Position numbers and translations under genes: made by a program. The notes under the pieces were generated by a model. It was not told where the DNA came from. It did not search any database and was given only the letters and a program-made list of their open reading frames with translations. A DNA stretch of 64,000 bases from Dryomyza anilis. Lineage: Eukaryota > Arthropoda > Insecta > Diptera > Dryomyzidae. Shown here in pieces: positions 21,593 through 33,502 of this stretch (within the stretch, counting starts at the first letter, position 1; the number at the start of each line of letters is the position of its first letter). The stretch spans positions 8,931,852 to 8,995,851 of the forward strand of contig OX638136.1 of the NCBI GenBank assembly GCA_951804985.1. Direction: 5' to 3'.

Positions 21593-22643
21593 CACACAAA
21601 AAATTCCTATGGTGATATTAACAAAAATTCGGTCTAAATTAACAAAATATTTGTTAATATACGGTCAACAAAAAATACTTGTTATATTTACAATTCCTTT
21701 TTTATTGTTATATAAACAAATTTCCTTATTCATTCAACAAAGTAATATTATTCCAGTAACAAAGTAAATTTATATGATAAACAAATGTATTTTCTTCGAT
21801 GAACAAATTTATTTTGTTTGAATAACATTTATGTTTCTTTAACTACTTTAACTATTTGTTTTTGTTTAGTTTACAAAGTTTATTGTTTAGTAAACCATAT
21901 TTACTTGTTAAGAGAACAAAATGGTTTATTGCGTTAATTAATTTTTTTTCTTAAAATAACGAAACAGCATTGTCATAAAAACAAATTATTTTATTGCCCT
22001 AACAATATCCATTGTTAAAACCTGCACATATATAATTAAAAAATAGAATGTTTTAAAAAAATTAATCAATTATTTATTTATATTAGCAAAAACATCTTAT
22101 TTTATTAGCATAAACATTGATTTAGTGATAAAATAAATTATTATTACAAAAAATTATAGATAACACAAGGGAACATACAATTTAATGATAAAATAAATGA
22201 TTATAATAAAATGTTAAAGATATAATGTTTTCATTGCATGTTATATAAGACGTTTACTTTGTAAGAGTTCATGTTAAAGAGATCATTAGTTCATGTTTAT
22301 AATACATGTTTTTTTTTATAAATTTTACATTTAATTTGTGATTTTAAATCACATACATTTTTATAATATTTATATGAATTTTTATGTTTTTATCTAAGAA
22401 AAAAAAGATGCAGTGATAAAATAAGTTTTTATCTTTAAAAAGAGATCATGTTTTATACAATGTTCTTATCGAATTAGTTTTAAATTGTGTTATTCAATTA
22501 ATTACAAATGAAGTTTATAATTGGATAATTCTTATCATATTTAGATGAAATTTTATAAACATATTTTTGTAAAAACGACCATACTAGAAAAGATGCAAAT
22601 GGATACTGTAAATCAAATATATGGAACATTTTAAAACATATAT

Positions 22644-23100
22644 CTACTGCATGAAGAATACTGAATAATTTGTATCTGATTCCGTTAATGTTATGTTGCC
22701 AGTTAATAAAATAATCGGTTGAATAAATTTGTTTTTATCATTTATTCTCAAAAGGTTACTTTCGACTTCTTGAAGAGTTTCGCCAAGCAAAATAAAAGAA
22801 TTTTGTGAGTCTTTAATAGATGGTTTAATGTGCATTTTTTTCCTCCATCCTTCTTCACCTCCTGGCTTTTTGGCACCAAACAACCGTGCAACAGATAAAG
22901 AATGCATGCAAACCGTCTATCTGTAATAATATATAAATAATTAAATTAATTAATTTATACCTACTAAAATTGTATATTTGCGACTTACTATCAGATAGAT
23001 CTTTATTTTTAAAATCTGAAAACAAATTTTTACATGTGGAACTTAAATGTTCCTCGTACATTTTTTCCAATTTTGGACAAATATCTGGGAATGTTAGCAT
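22644..23100 (-). pseudogene. C-terminal part of the C2H2 transposon protein
   Basis: Two overlapping frames: 22855-23100 ('MLTFPDICPKLEKMYEEH') and 22644-22907 ('ARLFGAKKPGGEEGWRKKMH', 'SQNSFILLGETLQEVE', 'QPIILLTGNI'). The AT-rich stretch at about 22921-22965 has candidate donor and acceptor signals and may be a short intron. The 'GWR...QESFI/QNSFI...QP.I...G' pattern is typical of the same insect protein family. Confidence 0.55.
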
Positions 23101-23527
23101 GAAGCTTGCAGCATTTTCGTGAAGTATTTTAAAATCGATTTCAATCTGTGGTTTGAAAAAGAGAAATTATTATTATATATTTTAAATCAAATGTATATAT
23201 TTTAAATTTAATTTATATATTTTAAATTATATAATTTAATTTCTTGTTTTATAAAGTAAAGTATTTGCCTAGAAAAGTCAAAAGTTGAAAATTTAAAGCC
23301 AACTAAGTTTCCATTCACATTTTCATTGCAAATACTAAAGCGAAAAAATTTGTATACATACAAATTTGTATATGCAGTTAGGGCTTTTGTGCTTTCAAGA
23401 AATTAACTGATTATAGATATGGATTTTTGTGTATTGGATATAAAAGAGTTGTTTTTGCTTCAAGACTTAAAATTTTCTAGTGGATGTGTATTTTAGTATA
23501 CGCTAACAAAAACTGGAAAAAATACAT

Positions 23528-23899
23528 TTAAAAAAACGGTTTGGAATTTGATATAAAAAATTGTTTCAAAATGCTAAGTCCGATTGTAAAAGCCACTTTT
23601 TCAAAAAAAAAATACGAAGAAGTCAATTTAAAAGGTTTTTTTAAAGCTTTTCGTAATCCATGTAATTTAAACGCCGTATTAATCTCGATATTATCATCTT
23701 CTAGTAATTGATCAACATACTTTACAATTGGATCATATAACTTTTCAGTTATATTATTTTGAATATTTGATACGTCACTTCTACAGAAATGATTACAATT
23801 ATGCAGTGCCACAGTAAATGAAGCAGCAGATTCGTTCTTATAAATATTGGTACATATTTCATCTGAAATAGTAGCATTATTTTTATCAACATTATTCAT
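23528..23899 (-). pseudogene. middle part of the C2H2 transposon protein
   Basis: 123 codons, overlapping the finger ORF by 4 bp in another frame. It has 'SAASFTVALHNCNHF' and 'ITEKLYDPIVKYVDQLLEDD', which look like the helical region that follows the fingers in this insect protein family. No catalytic motif identified. Confidence 0.5.
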
Positions 23900-24120
23900 A
23901 TGAACATTATTACTTTTTTTAAAGAAACATTATTTGTTAAATTCGAATAATGCTTTCTTTTTAAATGCTTTCTAAAATTATCTAAATTGCTAAACGATTG
24001 AGAACATAAATCTTCATAGCACTCATATGTACTATCTGCAGAAAAGGAATGAAATATTTTAAGATGGAGAATTAATGATTTACATGATAAATTATTAGTT
24101 TTACACAAAAAACAAATCAT
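23896..24120 (-). pseudogene. C2H2 zinc-finger N-terminus of transposon protein
   Basis: 74 codons with two C2H2-type fingers: 'CFLCKTN...LILHLKIFH' (residues 3-25) and 'YECYEDLCSQSF...FRKHLKRKH' (about 33-57). An N-terminal pair of such fingers is typical of a large family of uncharacterised insect transposon proteins. The frame ends in a stop and continues in another frame at 23899. Confidence 0.65.
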
Positions 24121-24804
24121 TCTTAATTATCTAGGAAATAATTATGTAAAATAGAAATATTTACATAAAATAGAAATAATCATTTAAAATACAGTTGAAA
24201 AAGTCCTGCAAAAACACAAAATATATTTAAATTAATATTTTAAATGGTGTACTTTACCGGAGAGTATGTTTTGGAAGAATGTAGAAAAATATAAAAATTC
24301 CCACGCCCCTTTCAATAAAAATTGTCGATCTTGTCCCTGGAACCCACCACTAAAATCGAGGGCTGCTAAATAGTGGTATTTCAACTGTACTGCATATGTC
24401 ATTAAAAATTAAAAACTGCCTTTTTAGCAAACCCTATTTTCCGAAAACAGCCCGAGCAACAATTTACTAGGCAGCTCAAATACTGCTAAGTTACATACCC
24501 TAGGGTATTTAAAAAAAAATAAAAGAGGCCTGCCAAGCCCTTATACGTGAACAGGCGTATGCACCCATGAACAAACAAGTATACCTTCAGTACTCTCATG
24601 ACCACACACAAAATGTTTATATTCCATTTGGAATATAAGTTTTATAATTAGTGATGTGGGTGTCAACAATCAATCCTTTGAATTTTTTGATGGCATATAA
24701 AGCATTCCTGCCTGTGTCTGATAAACTACAGCCTAAGTATTTTATATAGAGCTCCAATAAAAGTGGTTGCACTGTCACTTATGTCACATAAATTCAAACA
24801 TTGG

Positions 24805-25035
24805 TTATGTGGAAATTGAAACGAACATTTTGTTAACAGATACCTTTTCTAGGCACAAATTTACATACTTTTTGCCGCATATTTGGCCAACATATAGTTC
24901 AATATATAGTTCAAATTTATTAAGCGTTGGATTTTGATTTCCTTTGTAAGTTTTGTTGCAAATCATCCATGCACTGTTCCATTTTTGTAAACTGTTTTTC
25001 TTTGTTAACTTTAATCTGTAAATTTTCGCTTCCAT
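24805..25035 (-). other. open frame of 76 codons, unassigned
   Basis: Lies upstream of the finger exon inside the TA-flanked transposon. Lys-rich, no motif; it could be a leader exon or chance. Confidence 0.2.
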
Positions 25036-25977
25036 ATAGCCAATGTTTTCAGCAGTGCCACCCGTAAATTTTTAGACAACTGTATAATACATATCTCGAA
25101 CTCCATAAGAGCCGCCAGTGCATCAAAATGATATAAAACATACCTTATTATTCGGCAGCCTAGGATATTTCAATTTTCTGTATTTTTCGGCAGCCCAAGA
25201 ATCTTCCAATTTTCTGATTTTTTCGACAACCCAAGAATCTTTCAATTTTCGGCAGCAGTTCAACTGTTTCCATCACCAGGATTACTCTATTAAAGATGTA
25301 TTTTATATTAAACTATTTGATAAAATTATTTGCACAAATGAGTTGCAATTTGTCAATAATATTGATATTTTTATATTAAGTACCAAATACTTACTTGCAA
25401 CAAGCGCCTTAATCTGCATTGGTTTAATTAAACAATTATACTTAACTTTAAAATAGCACGTTAGAATTGAAGCGAACGCAAAAAGGGTTAGAAAATAATC
25501 GAAGCGTCATGACGCGTTATTTTTTTTCTATAAATTGTAAAATAAACAAATGGTCTGTTTATGGAATAAACCAATTGTTCATATAACATAGACACACACG
25601 AATCTGTTCATATAACAAATATCCGTTTTGTTCATATAACAGAGAATTATTGTGAATTGTCTTATTAACTAATGTAGCTTTTCTATAAACAAAACCCATT
25701 GTTATTTTAACAATATACCAAATAATAAGGATTTTGTTCTATTAACAAGTGTAAGAATTTCTTTTTGGTTATATACACAAATGAAAATTAGTCAGATTGA
25801 CAACTATTTGTTAATATAACAAGTACTGAAAAATGATATGTTAGGATAACAAAATTTTTGTGGGATGAACAAAAAATGTTAACATTCGATGTTTAATAAA
25901 CAAAAACATGTTTAATGCAACAATGAGGCGTTAACAAATTTGAATTTGTGAATGCTACCACAGGAATTTTTTGTGTG

Positions 25978-26397
25978 TACGTACTACTAAAAACCTCATG
26001 AACCCCACATCAGATATTTACTAATATTGTGAAATCATTAACTGAAAAAATTCCAATGTGCTAAATTCTTAATTGGTTCCCATGCTGGCGTTAGTCTTGA
26101 CTTAAATTACAACCAATGCTTTTGTTGTTGCTTTTAAACAGACGGCACACTTGCTAGCGCGAGTCTCGGATCAAATTGCAACCAATGTATTTTTCGTTGC
26201 TTTTAAGTAGACTTAATTTTATCTCCTGAAAGTATGCACTCATAAACATTATGTACTTGTTCCAGTTACTTCGTAGACGTTATGTTAAGTTAAAATGCAT
26301 CTGCTATTGTGCTCTTAGATTTGAACTTTATGTGCATACTGGTTATGTGCAGGCTTTCTTAAATACAACAAAAAAAAAACGTTTCTGATTCACAACA
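25978..26397 (-). repeat. 3' LTR, proximal piece
   Basis: Matches 33847-34158 but retains about 90 bp ('GCTAGCGCGAGTCTCGG') missing from the 5' LTR. Ends CACAACA at 26397, next to the polypurine tract. Confidence 0.85.
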
Positions 26398-26418
26398 TTC
26401 TTCCCCCCTTATTTTAAG
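26398..26418 (-). other. polypurine tract of the full-length 17.6-like element
   Basis: Minus strand CTTAAAATAAGGGGGGAAGAA directly before the LTR TGTTG. The same position in the sister element reads AAATAAGGAGGTA (34955-34967). Confidence 0.85.
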
Positions 26419-28097
26419 AAAAAAATATTATTAAAAAGAATAATAGTTTTTTCTTTTACATCATTAATATTTCAATATATTTCTTAATTTATTTAACTTA
26501 CAATAATATTTAAAATAAATAATTATTTTTCATATTATTATAATTTATTTTACTTATTTTCATTTTAAGAATCTTATTAATGCTTATCTTCGTTACTCAA
26601 TTACTTAATTATTGGTCGCAGTTTTAGTGATATTTATATACTTTATGTAACGTTAAAAAGAAAAATGTATAACATTACAAGTCACTGAACGTTGCAATTG
26701 ACAAAACAGTAGTTGATCAAGTTACCGGTTTGCAATCGCTGCGTTCCGTGTTGCTCTGTTGTTTTTCTTGTTTATTCATCTAAGTCATTAAATCCTTTAA
26801 TTTGTGCAACGATTTGTTTTCTTTTAAATTTTTTGCGATATTTATTGAAAATAATTCCTTTAATTTTTATTGAGTATATCTTTAGTTATTGTTTATATTT
26901 ATAGTTTTCATATTTTAATGTTTCTTCAAGTTTTTCATTACTTATTTCTAGTCTATTAAATTAATTATACAAAAAAATATATAATTGTGTTTTCTATCAA
27001 TTTAAAACATAAACTGCTGTTATCGATAGTTCTGTTCCTCTCTATTTACGTATATAGGTTGGCTGGCTGCATTTTATTTGTTTCTGCCACTGTTTCGAAA
27101 AGCATTGTTATCATCATTTATTCTCATCTTTCATCTGGATTTTCTTAGCATTGTTAAATTTGAATTCTTCTATGTTGCGTTTTTTTTTTTTTTAGTCAAA
27201 TTGAATCGTTTTTTGTTGAGAGCAGATACTAAAATTGGTAGTTTTGTAATTTTCTATTTCTGGATATTAATACGAATTTGTCTTCTTTAAATGTTTTAAG
27301 AGTTCTTGTAGCGAAATTGTCATCTTCGGAAATCATCTTTAATTATACGTACATGTTGTTGTTTGATGTTGTTCTTTTATATTTCACTTGTTGTAAAAAT
27401 ATTTGAATATTTGAAGTTCTTAGTGTTTTTAATTTTCGTCTTCTCTTTTAAGAAATTATGTTCTTTTGTTAAAGAAATTGTCAGCATAATGTGTGAAATG
27501 TTGTTGATTTAGTACAATTATGATTACTTTGTTGATGTGTCAAATTTCTTTTTCTATAAGGTTAGCATTGACAGCTGAATAAGTGTATATGGAATAGCTC
27601 CTTCAACTTATTTACAAAATATTAGCTTGTTCCTTGAGTGATAAAATTGTTATCCTTTAATTATATGCACGTAAAGATGTAAAATGTTGTTGCTTCTTTA
27701 TGGTAGAATAGTCACAACTTTGCAGATTTGTCGAACTTCCACATTCATGTTTATAGTGAGCTCCTTTCTTTTAATTAAACATGTTATTGATGTACAATTG
27801 TTGTTGTCAGCGCCATGACTCTCACATGTTTCTTTATCATTCTTCTCTTGTACTTCATTACATAATATTACCATTTCAGACCTTTACCCAACAAAATTAA
27901 ACGATCTTCTTTGACAATTAAAATTTAAACTTAGTGTCTTCTGCGTCGAATTTTTTGTTTGGTGGACTGCTAGTTATTCTTCTTCTTCGTGCATGTTTTA
28001 TTTCTTTGTTGTGGTTGAAATGCATTTCCAGAGCCAGGATTATTATTAAAAATACTTATTACTTTTTTTTATTACTATTATTATTTTTTATTATTAT
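26419..28097 (-). other. 3' non-coding region of the 17.6-like element; no env seen
   Basis: No minus-strand frame above 60 codons. Related elements often carry env here; if it was present it is unrecognisable. The region 26419-27075 is homologous in reverse to 34163-34954. Confidence 0.6.
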
Positions 28098-28979
28098 AAA
28101 GTACGACAAGGCGTTTGCCCTGTTGACATATGCACTGTGTTATTGTGCACATGCATTGCCGAATTCAACCATTGGTCCCAGTTGGACCCATCCTCTTTTG
28201 CAAAACATCTCAAATACTCCGCTAAAGGTATGTGACTTCGTTCTAACGAGCCATTCGCTAAGGTGTTATATGCATTTTTTTAATGTTTAATAACTTGCAC
28301 GTGTCTAAAAATAATTTTGACACAAAATTTGAACCATTATCTGTAATTAACATTTTCGGAATATTATAACGCGTGATAATTTCCTCGTAAAAAGCTTTGG
28401 CTACTGTGCTTGCTTCCGCGTCTGGGATAGCTACGCAGCACATGTTTTTGAAAAATCGTCTTGAAAAGTTAAAATATATTTATTTCCTGACACTGTTTCA
28501 GGTAAAATTTCTACCAAGTCCATATAAACCTTATCGAATGGACGTGTTGGCGTATCTGTCAAAAGCATTGGCATTTTTGTTAACTTTGAACTTTTGTTCA
28601 TTTGGCATTTAGGACAGTTTCTAACATATTCTTTTAATTGTTTCTGAATTCCCCTCCATTTAAATTGTTTCTTAATCCAAAAGTATGTTTTAAGTGTGCC
28701 CTGATGGCCTCCTAGTGCTGAGTCATGAAAATATTTCATCACGGTTTTAATTTCATCTGGATCAGTTAATATTTGAGCTGAATTCGTTTCATTATTTGTA
28801 TCTATTATTGTTTCATCTACGACTGGTGTACTGATTTGTGGTTTTATTTTTGTGATTTGCTGATCTAAAATATTTTGTGTAGTTTTGGATCGTGTTTGTA
28901 CGGCTGTAATATCTGGTTCTGTATATGGAATTCTGCTTAAAGCATCCGCATTTAAATTCTTTTTGCCTGGTTTGTACAT
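28098..28979 (-). pseudogene. integrase of the full-length 17.6-like element
   Basis: 28431-28979 holds the linker ('KPGKKNLNADALSRIPY'), the zinc-binding HHCC domain ('GGHQGTLKTYF', 'NCPKCQMNK') and the start of the core ('VYMDLVEILPETV', 'YILTFQDDFSK'). After a frameshift, 28258-28443 adds 'LITDNGSNFVSKLF'. The last part ('AEYLRCFAKEDGSNWDQW' region) is readable to 28098, where an ATT-rich stretch replaces the C-terminus. Collinear with the copy at 16770-17450. Confidence 0.8.
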
Positions 28980-29228
28980 TATTTCAAAATCATATTCCGA
29001 TAATTTGGTCGGAAAAGAGCAAGGCGGGATGTCTGATCTTTTAAATTTGCAATACCTTTTAGAGGCTGATGATCTGTAAAAATTTTGAATGGTCGCCCTA
29101 ATAGGTATGCTCTAAAATTCTTTGTTGCCCAAACAATTGCTAAAAATTCCTTTTCAATGGTAGAATATAGTTTTTCTGCTCCATTTAAAGTTCTACTTGC
29201 AAACGCGATCGGTCGGTCGCTTCCTACT

Positions 29229-30375
29229 TCACCTTGAGATAGGACTGCACCTACTGCTTTGATACTTGCGTCTGTTGTTAGTAAAAAAGTTTTTGTAAAA
29301 TCTGGATATGGCTAATATTGGAGGTGAAATTATTGATTCTTTCAATTTAATAAATGAATTTTGACAATCGTCCGTCCATTTAAATTTAACGTCCCTTTTA
29401 AGTAAATTATTAATTGGTAAAGATAACCTTGCCATATTGCTTATGAACTTTCTGTAATAATTAATTAATCCCAAGAATGCTTGTACTTCTTTTCTGTTTC
29501 TTGGTACTGGAATATTTTTTACGCATTCGACCTTAGCGGGGTCTGGCAGCGAACCAAGTTCTGAACATTTATGCCCTAAATATACAACTTCACGACGTAA
29601 AAACTGACATTTTTCGGTATTTAATTTTAAATTATGGTCTCTTAGTTTCTGTAATACTTTACTTAATCTGTGTTCATGTTCGCTTATATTTTTCCCATAC
29701 ACAACTTATCATCAAGATATACAAAACAATCGATACCCTGTAACCCTATTAAGATGTGATTCATTATTCTCTGGAAAGTTGCTGGTGCCCCTGTTAAACC
29801 AAAAGGCATCCTATTGAATTCAAAATGTCCAAGTCCTGTACTGAAGGCAGTTTTTTCTTTATCACCTTCTTCTACTAAGACCTGATGATAGCCACTTGCT
29901 AAATCTAAAGTTGAAAAATACCGACTGTACCCTATTGGTCTAATATTTCATCTATTCGCGGAATAGGAAATACCTGTTTTACGGTTACGTCATTTAATTT
30001 ACGGAAATCTATGACAAGTCTCCATTTTTTGTTACCGTCTTTGTCGCTCCTCTTCGGTACCAATAGTAATGGTGAATTCCAGGGTGATATGCTTGGCGAT
30101 ATAATGCCAGCATCTAACATTTTGTTAACCTTTCTATTAATTTCCTTTCTATGGGTGTGTGGAAGTTTGTATTGCTTTTGGATAATTGATGGTTGATTCC
30201 ATTGTGTTATGTCGTGTTTAAGTATCGGCGTGTATGATAGTTTGTCACCTTCTAAGTGAAAAACATCGTGGTAAGAAATACAAAGATTTTGTAATGATGT
30301 GATTTCCTCCTTATTTAAAGATTCATCGATGTTAATTTTTTCTAATAATCTATTAATCCTATTTTTTATATTCAC
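29229..30375 (-). pseudogene. reverse transcriptase/RNase H of the 17.6-like element
   Basis: 29932-30375 encodes the RT fingers and palm start ('LDAGIISPSISPWNSPLLLV', 'WRLVIDFRKLND'). The stretch 29703-29931 continues in other frames with the region before 'CFVYLDD'. 29229-29702 encodes 'KLNTEKCQFLRREVVYLG' and 'RKEVQAFLGLINYYRKF', then the start of RNase H. Single-base losses near 29703 and 29930 break the frame, and RNase H continues decayed to about 28980. Confidence 0.85.
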
Positions 30376-30427
30376 TGAGTTTATAGTATTTATTGTAGAA
30401 TTGTTTGTATCTGATTCCCTATACTGA

Positions 30428-31129
30428 TTAAAATTTCGGTTTAAAATTGTTGTCTATTATAATGTCCTTTTCTGTAGCATTTAATACTGAGACATAAACT
30501 TTATTTTTGTTAACATTCGATAAGCTTTCTCCCAAATATACTCCAGGATAAATTTCTTGTTTATGTATTAATACAATTGGAATTTTTGTTTTTAGTGTAA
30601 TTTCTACTATTTTTACAGTTCTCGGCATGATTTTTATTTCAAGATTGTAATAAATATTTTCTATGTCGGCTCGCATTTTCATTGGTAATCGGATAGTGTG
30701 ATTCTTTCCTTTATCATAGAATGTTATGGTCTTATAATTTGCGTTTATTACGGATCTATTCCATATGTTATCCCGTCCTATTATTCCGTCTGCTGGTATT
30801 CCTTGTTCAAGAGATACTACATGCATTATTAAATGTAACCACTTTATATTACTGTGTTGTATATTGGTCGTGCCTAACGTCCTTACGCATCCACCAAAAG
30901 CCCCATTAAAATCTTTCTAACTATTCTTGTCAAAATCCGGTAGTTGTGTCATTGCTCCTTCCTTTATTATGCTTGCATCTGCTCCTGAGTCTACTAGTAA
31001 TATGAGTTTTCCATTTTTAGCTGCCTCGCAAGGTACTTCAATGAACACATCACTTACATTAGACAATTTGAAGCAGTCTCCCTTTCTATTGTATATTTTG
31101 TTAATTCTCTTTTTATTTAATCCACTCAA
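30428..31129 (-). pseudogene. aspartic protease region of the 17.6-like element
   Basis: 30917-31129 encodes 'FIEVPCEAAKNGKLILLVDS' with the catalytic 'DSGAD' box. After a frame break, 30428-30826 holds 'GIPADGIIGRDNIW', matching the 'GxxGRD' flap-distal motif of retropepsins, and the linker towards RT. Confidence 0.75.
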
Positions 31130-31458
31130 CTGTTGTCATAACATGTTATAAAATTTTCAAACTTTTTCAACATTCCTGTAAACATATTGTTCAACTTTTG
31201 ACCTATTTGCATTTCTTCCCATACACATCTTTGCCGATTAGTTTCATCTGCTACTAATTTAATCATTTTTGCTCCTAATGCTATTATCATATATATAAAG
31301 AAATGTATTAATGCAAAAATTACCATTGTCACTCCCGCAGACACATACCACGGTGGATCAAAATGTGTATCAACGGTCACTTCAGACGTCTGATTTGCAA
31401 TATTTTCTTCCACCGGTTTTCTCTTATTTTTAGGAGTTTGGGTAGTTAATGTGATCAC
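31126..31458 (-). CDS. membrane-segment ORF between gag and protease
   Basis: 110 codons overlapping the protease frame by 4 bp. After a polar N-terminus comes 'PPWYVSAGVTMVIFALIHFF' and 'IYMIIALGAKMI', a hydrophobic stretch of about 25-30 residues (about 40-68) long enough to span a membrane, then a charged tail with a possible coiled coil. Gypsy elements do not normally encode a membrane protein here. It could be a displaced env end, or a distinct accessory ORF. I do not recognise it. Confidence 0.45.
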   Translation of the reverse strand: MITLTTQTPKNKRKPVEENIANQTSEVTVDTHFDPPWYVSAGVTMVIFALIHFFIYMIIALGAKMIKLVADETNRQRCVWEEMQIGQKLNNMFTGMLKKFENFITCYDNS

Positions 31459-31549
31459 AGACCCTTTAGCCTTATGATTTACTATTTCTACCCTTTTTGA
31501 CCTAATTTTGTTATTTTTAATGGGTACCCAGCATACTGGCCTTGGTTGG

Positions 31550-33270
31550 GCCCCTGGTAGTTTCCCTTGTTATGATCATTATTCTCCCTCGCCAGATAAT
31601 CCTCTTGGCGTAGCAATCAGTTTCTACATGACCAAGTCTACGACACCAATCACATTTTAAATTATTTCCAGGGGTATTCCCATTTCTATTGTTATTATTT
31701 CTATTATTATTATTATTGATACGGTACGTAGTGTTATGTCCTGCAAATTGTTGTTTAAAAATTCCCTATTAACGACTGGATGGTTTTGTGTACGTCCAAA
31801 CCCTTCCTTATTTTGAGCTTCTAATCTAATGGAAGCACACCTCCAACTAGATTCGTGCCCATATTTTTCACACTCTATACAAAACGGTGTGTTTTTCTGC
31901 ATAATACATTCGTCTCGTGTATGTCCTTTTTTCTGGCAAAAAGAGCATGTTGGTCGTATTTTTGATCATTCTGTTTTATTTTGGGTTGATATTTTGTGAT
32001 TTAGTGGGGTAGTTTGAAAATGATTGTTTTGAATACTATTCGTTGGACTGGTTACAGACCGTTGTTCGAAACTGTACACTTCCTCGGGGAATCTCGGACC
32101 CCTTGAATTGTTATCTGGGCCTTTAATGCTTCATCTAATAAATCATTCAAGTTTTCTGCTTTGCTACTTAATAATATAACCTTTATTGTCGGATCTTTTA
32201 CACCTACCTTGAATGCTGTCAGAACTGAGTTTACTAGTTCCGTATTAAAAACGTCTGTAGGTAGATTTTTATTTTTGTACCTTGAATCTGCTATTTCATT
32301 AGCGTTTGCCCATAATCTTTCTAATCTTCTTGCAAATGTCCTCAGACTCTCACCATCCGTCTGATATGCTTTTCTAATACTATCCTGAACCGAATCTAAC
32401 GTAGTCATTTTTAAATATGTATTTCTTAGAACGTCAAATAACTCCTCTAAATCATTGAACTTTCTTGTGCGGACTAGATCATAAGCGTCACCAAGAAGAT
32501 GCAGTTTGACACAGCTAATGAATTCTTCGTTGTTTTCTTCTGTAATTTTTAGACTTGCTAACGCACAAGCGTCCATGAATCTATAAAGTTCAGTTTTAAC
32601 GGACGGTGATTCCGATCCCATAAAAAATGGAACCACACTTCCTACGTAATTCGATAGAGTATCTAACGACATTTCTAATGTTGTTTCCGTTGCTGTTATT
32701 TTATCAAATTTTCCTTCAATCTGTAATGCCTCCTTATGATATAATGATGTTTCGTGGGCTAGCTTAACTTCCGATTCTAAAAATTTGATTTTCGAATCTA
32801 ATTCCCTTACTTTATTATTTGCTTCTTCTAATGTTTCGAATTCTAGTCTGGGCTGTTGGCTCAGTGCTCGTTCAATTGATTCGTCCGAAATATCTTTATT
32901 TTTCAGCAAAGTTCTTAATTTTTCGTTTTCTTCCTCTATTCGACTAGCCTGATCTAACAACTCCAGGCGTTCTTCTACAATATCGTTTAATTTTTTATTT
33001 AATGCAGTAAATTCACCTTTCTAACCTTCTAATTCTTTTTTTTTTATGAGCACTTTTATGTTCCAAGAAGTATACTAATGGTTCAAAAACTACGCCAACT
33101 CTTTCGACTTCTGAGTATACCCGTGTGGAACTAACTTTATTTTTTAATAATTCTAAAGTTTCTTTATTGTTAACTTCCGTACTAATTTGATTCACCAATT
33201 TCTCAGTAAATCTGCCAAGTTGTCCTAATATATTCCTATATGCTACTTCCAATTCCTGAAAGTTCGCCAT
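31550..33270 (-). pseudogene. gag of the 17.6-like element
   Basis: 33013-33270 is the N-terminus ('MANFQELEVAYRNILGQLG'). 32052-32960 is the main part, a Glu/Lys-rich coiled coil (first about 110 residues) followed by a capsid-like region ('LLGDAYDLVRTRKF', 'SLRTFARRLERLW'). Downstream in other frames are three CCHC zinc knuckles: CSFCQKKGHTRDEC (near 31940), CIECEKYGHESSWRC (near 31880, spacing one longer) and CDWCRRLGHVETDC (near 31630). Frameshifts near 33010, 32050 and 31660 inactivate it. Zinc knuckles are not usual in 17.6-type gag. Confidence 0.75.
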
Positions 33271-33502
33271 ATAATCATTAAAAGTTTCAATTAAAATTTA
33301 TAAATTTGTTTAATTTCATTCTTTCTATAATTTAATTTCACCATTTATTTACTGCTTTCACTCAAACTCACTAAAATTTATTCAATATTTAATTATACCT
33401 TCCTTTCCACTTCTGTGTTTCTTCATTTATTTTTTTGAATGCTCCTTCAAATTCGTCCTTCAGTCCTTTTTGTAGATTCTTGAAAAACCGGCTTCGCCAA
33501 AA

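Larger units (their letters stand above)
21593..25977 (-). mobile_element. TA-flanked DNA transposon with C2H2-type coding remnants
   Basis: 4385-bp insertion in the 3' LTR. Terminal inverted repeats CACACAAAAAATTCCT(A/G)TGG, with TA on both sides (21591-21592, 25978-25979). The intact LTR at 33847 reads straight through ('TCTACGTACTAC'), proving the boundaries. The outer 500-1000 bp on each side are rich in GTTAATATAACAA-like subterminal repeats. Minus-strand coding remnants lie at 24120-22644. I cannot assign the superfamily from the sequence alone. Confidence 0.85.

Noticed and set aside
26419..28097. env gene of the 17.6-like element
   Set aside because: Expected at this position, but no open frame or glycoprotein feature is visible on the minus strand; plus-strand frames are Phe/Leu-rich shadows.
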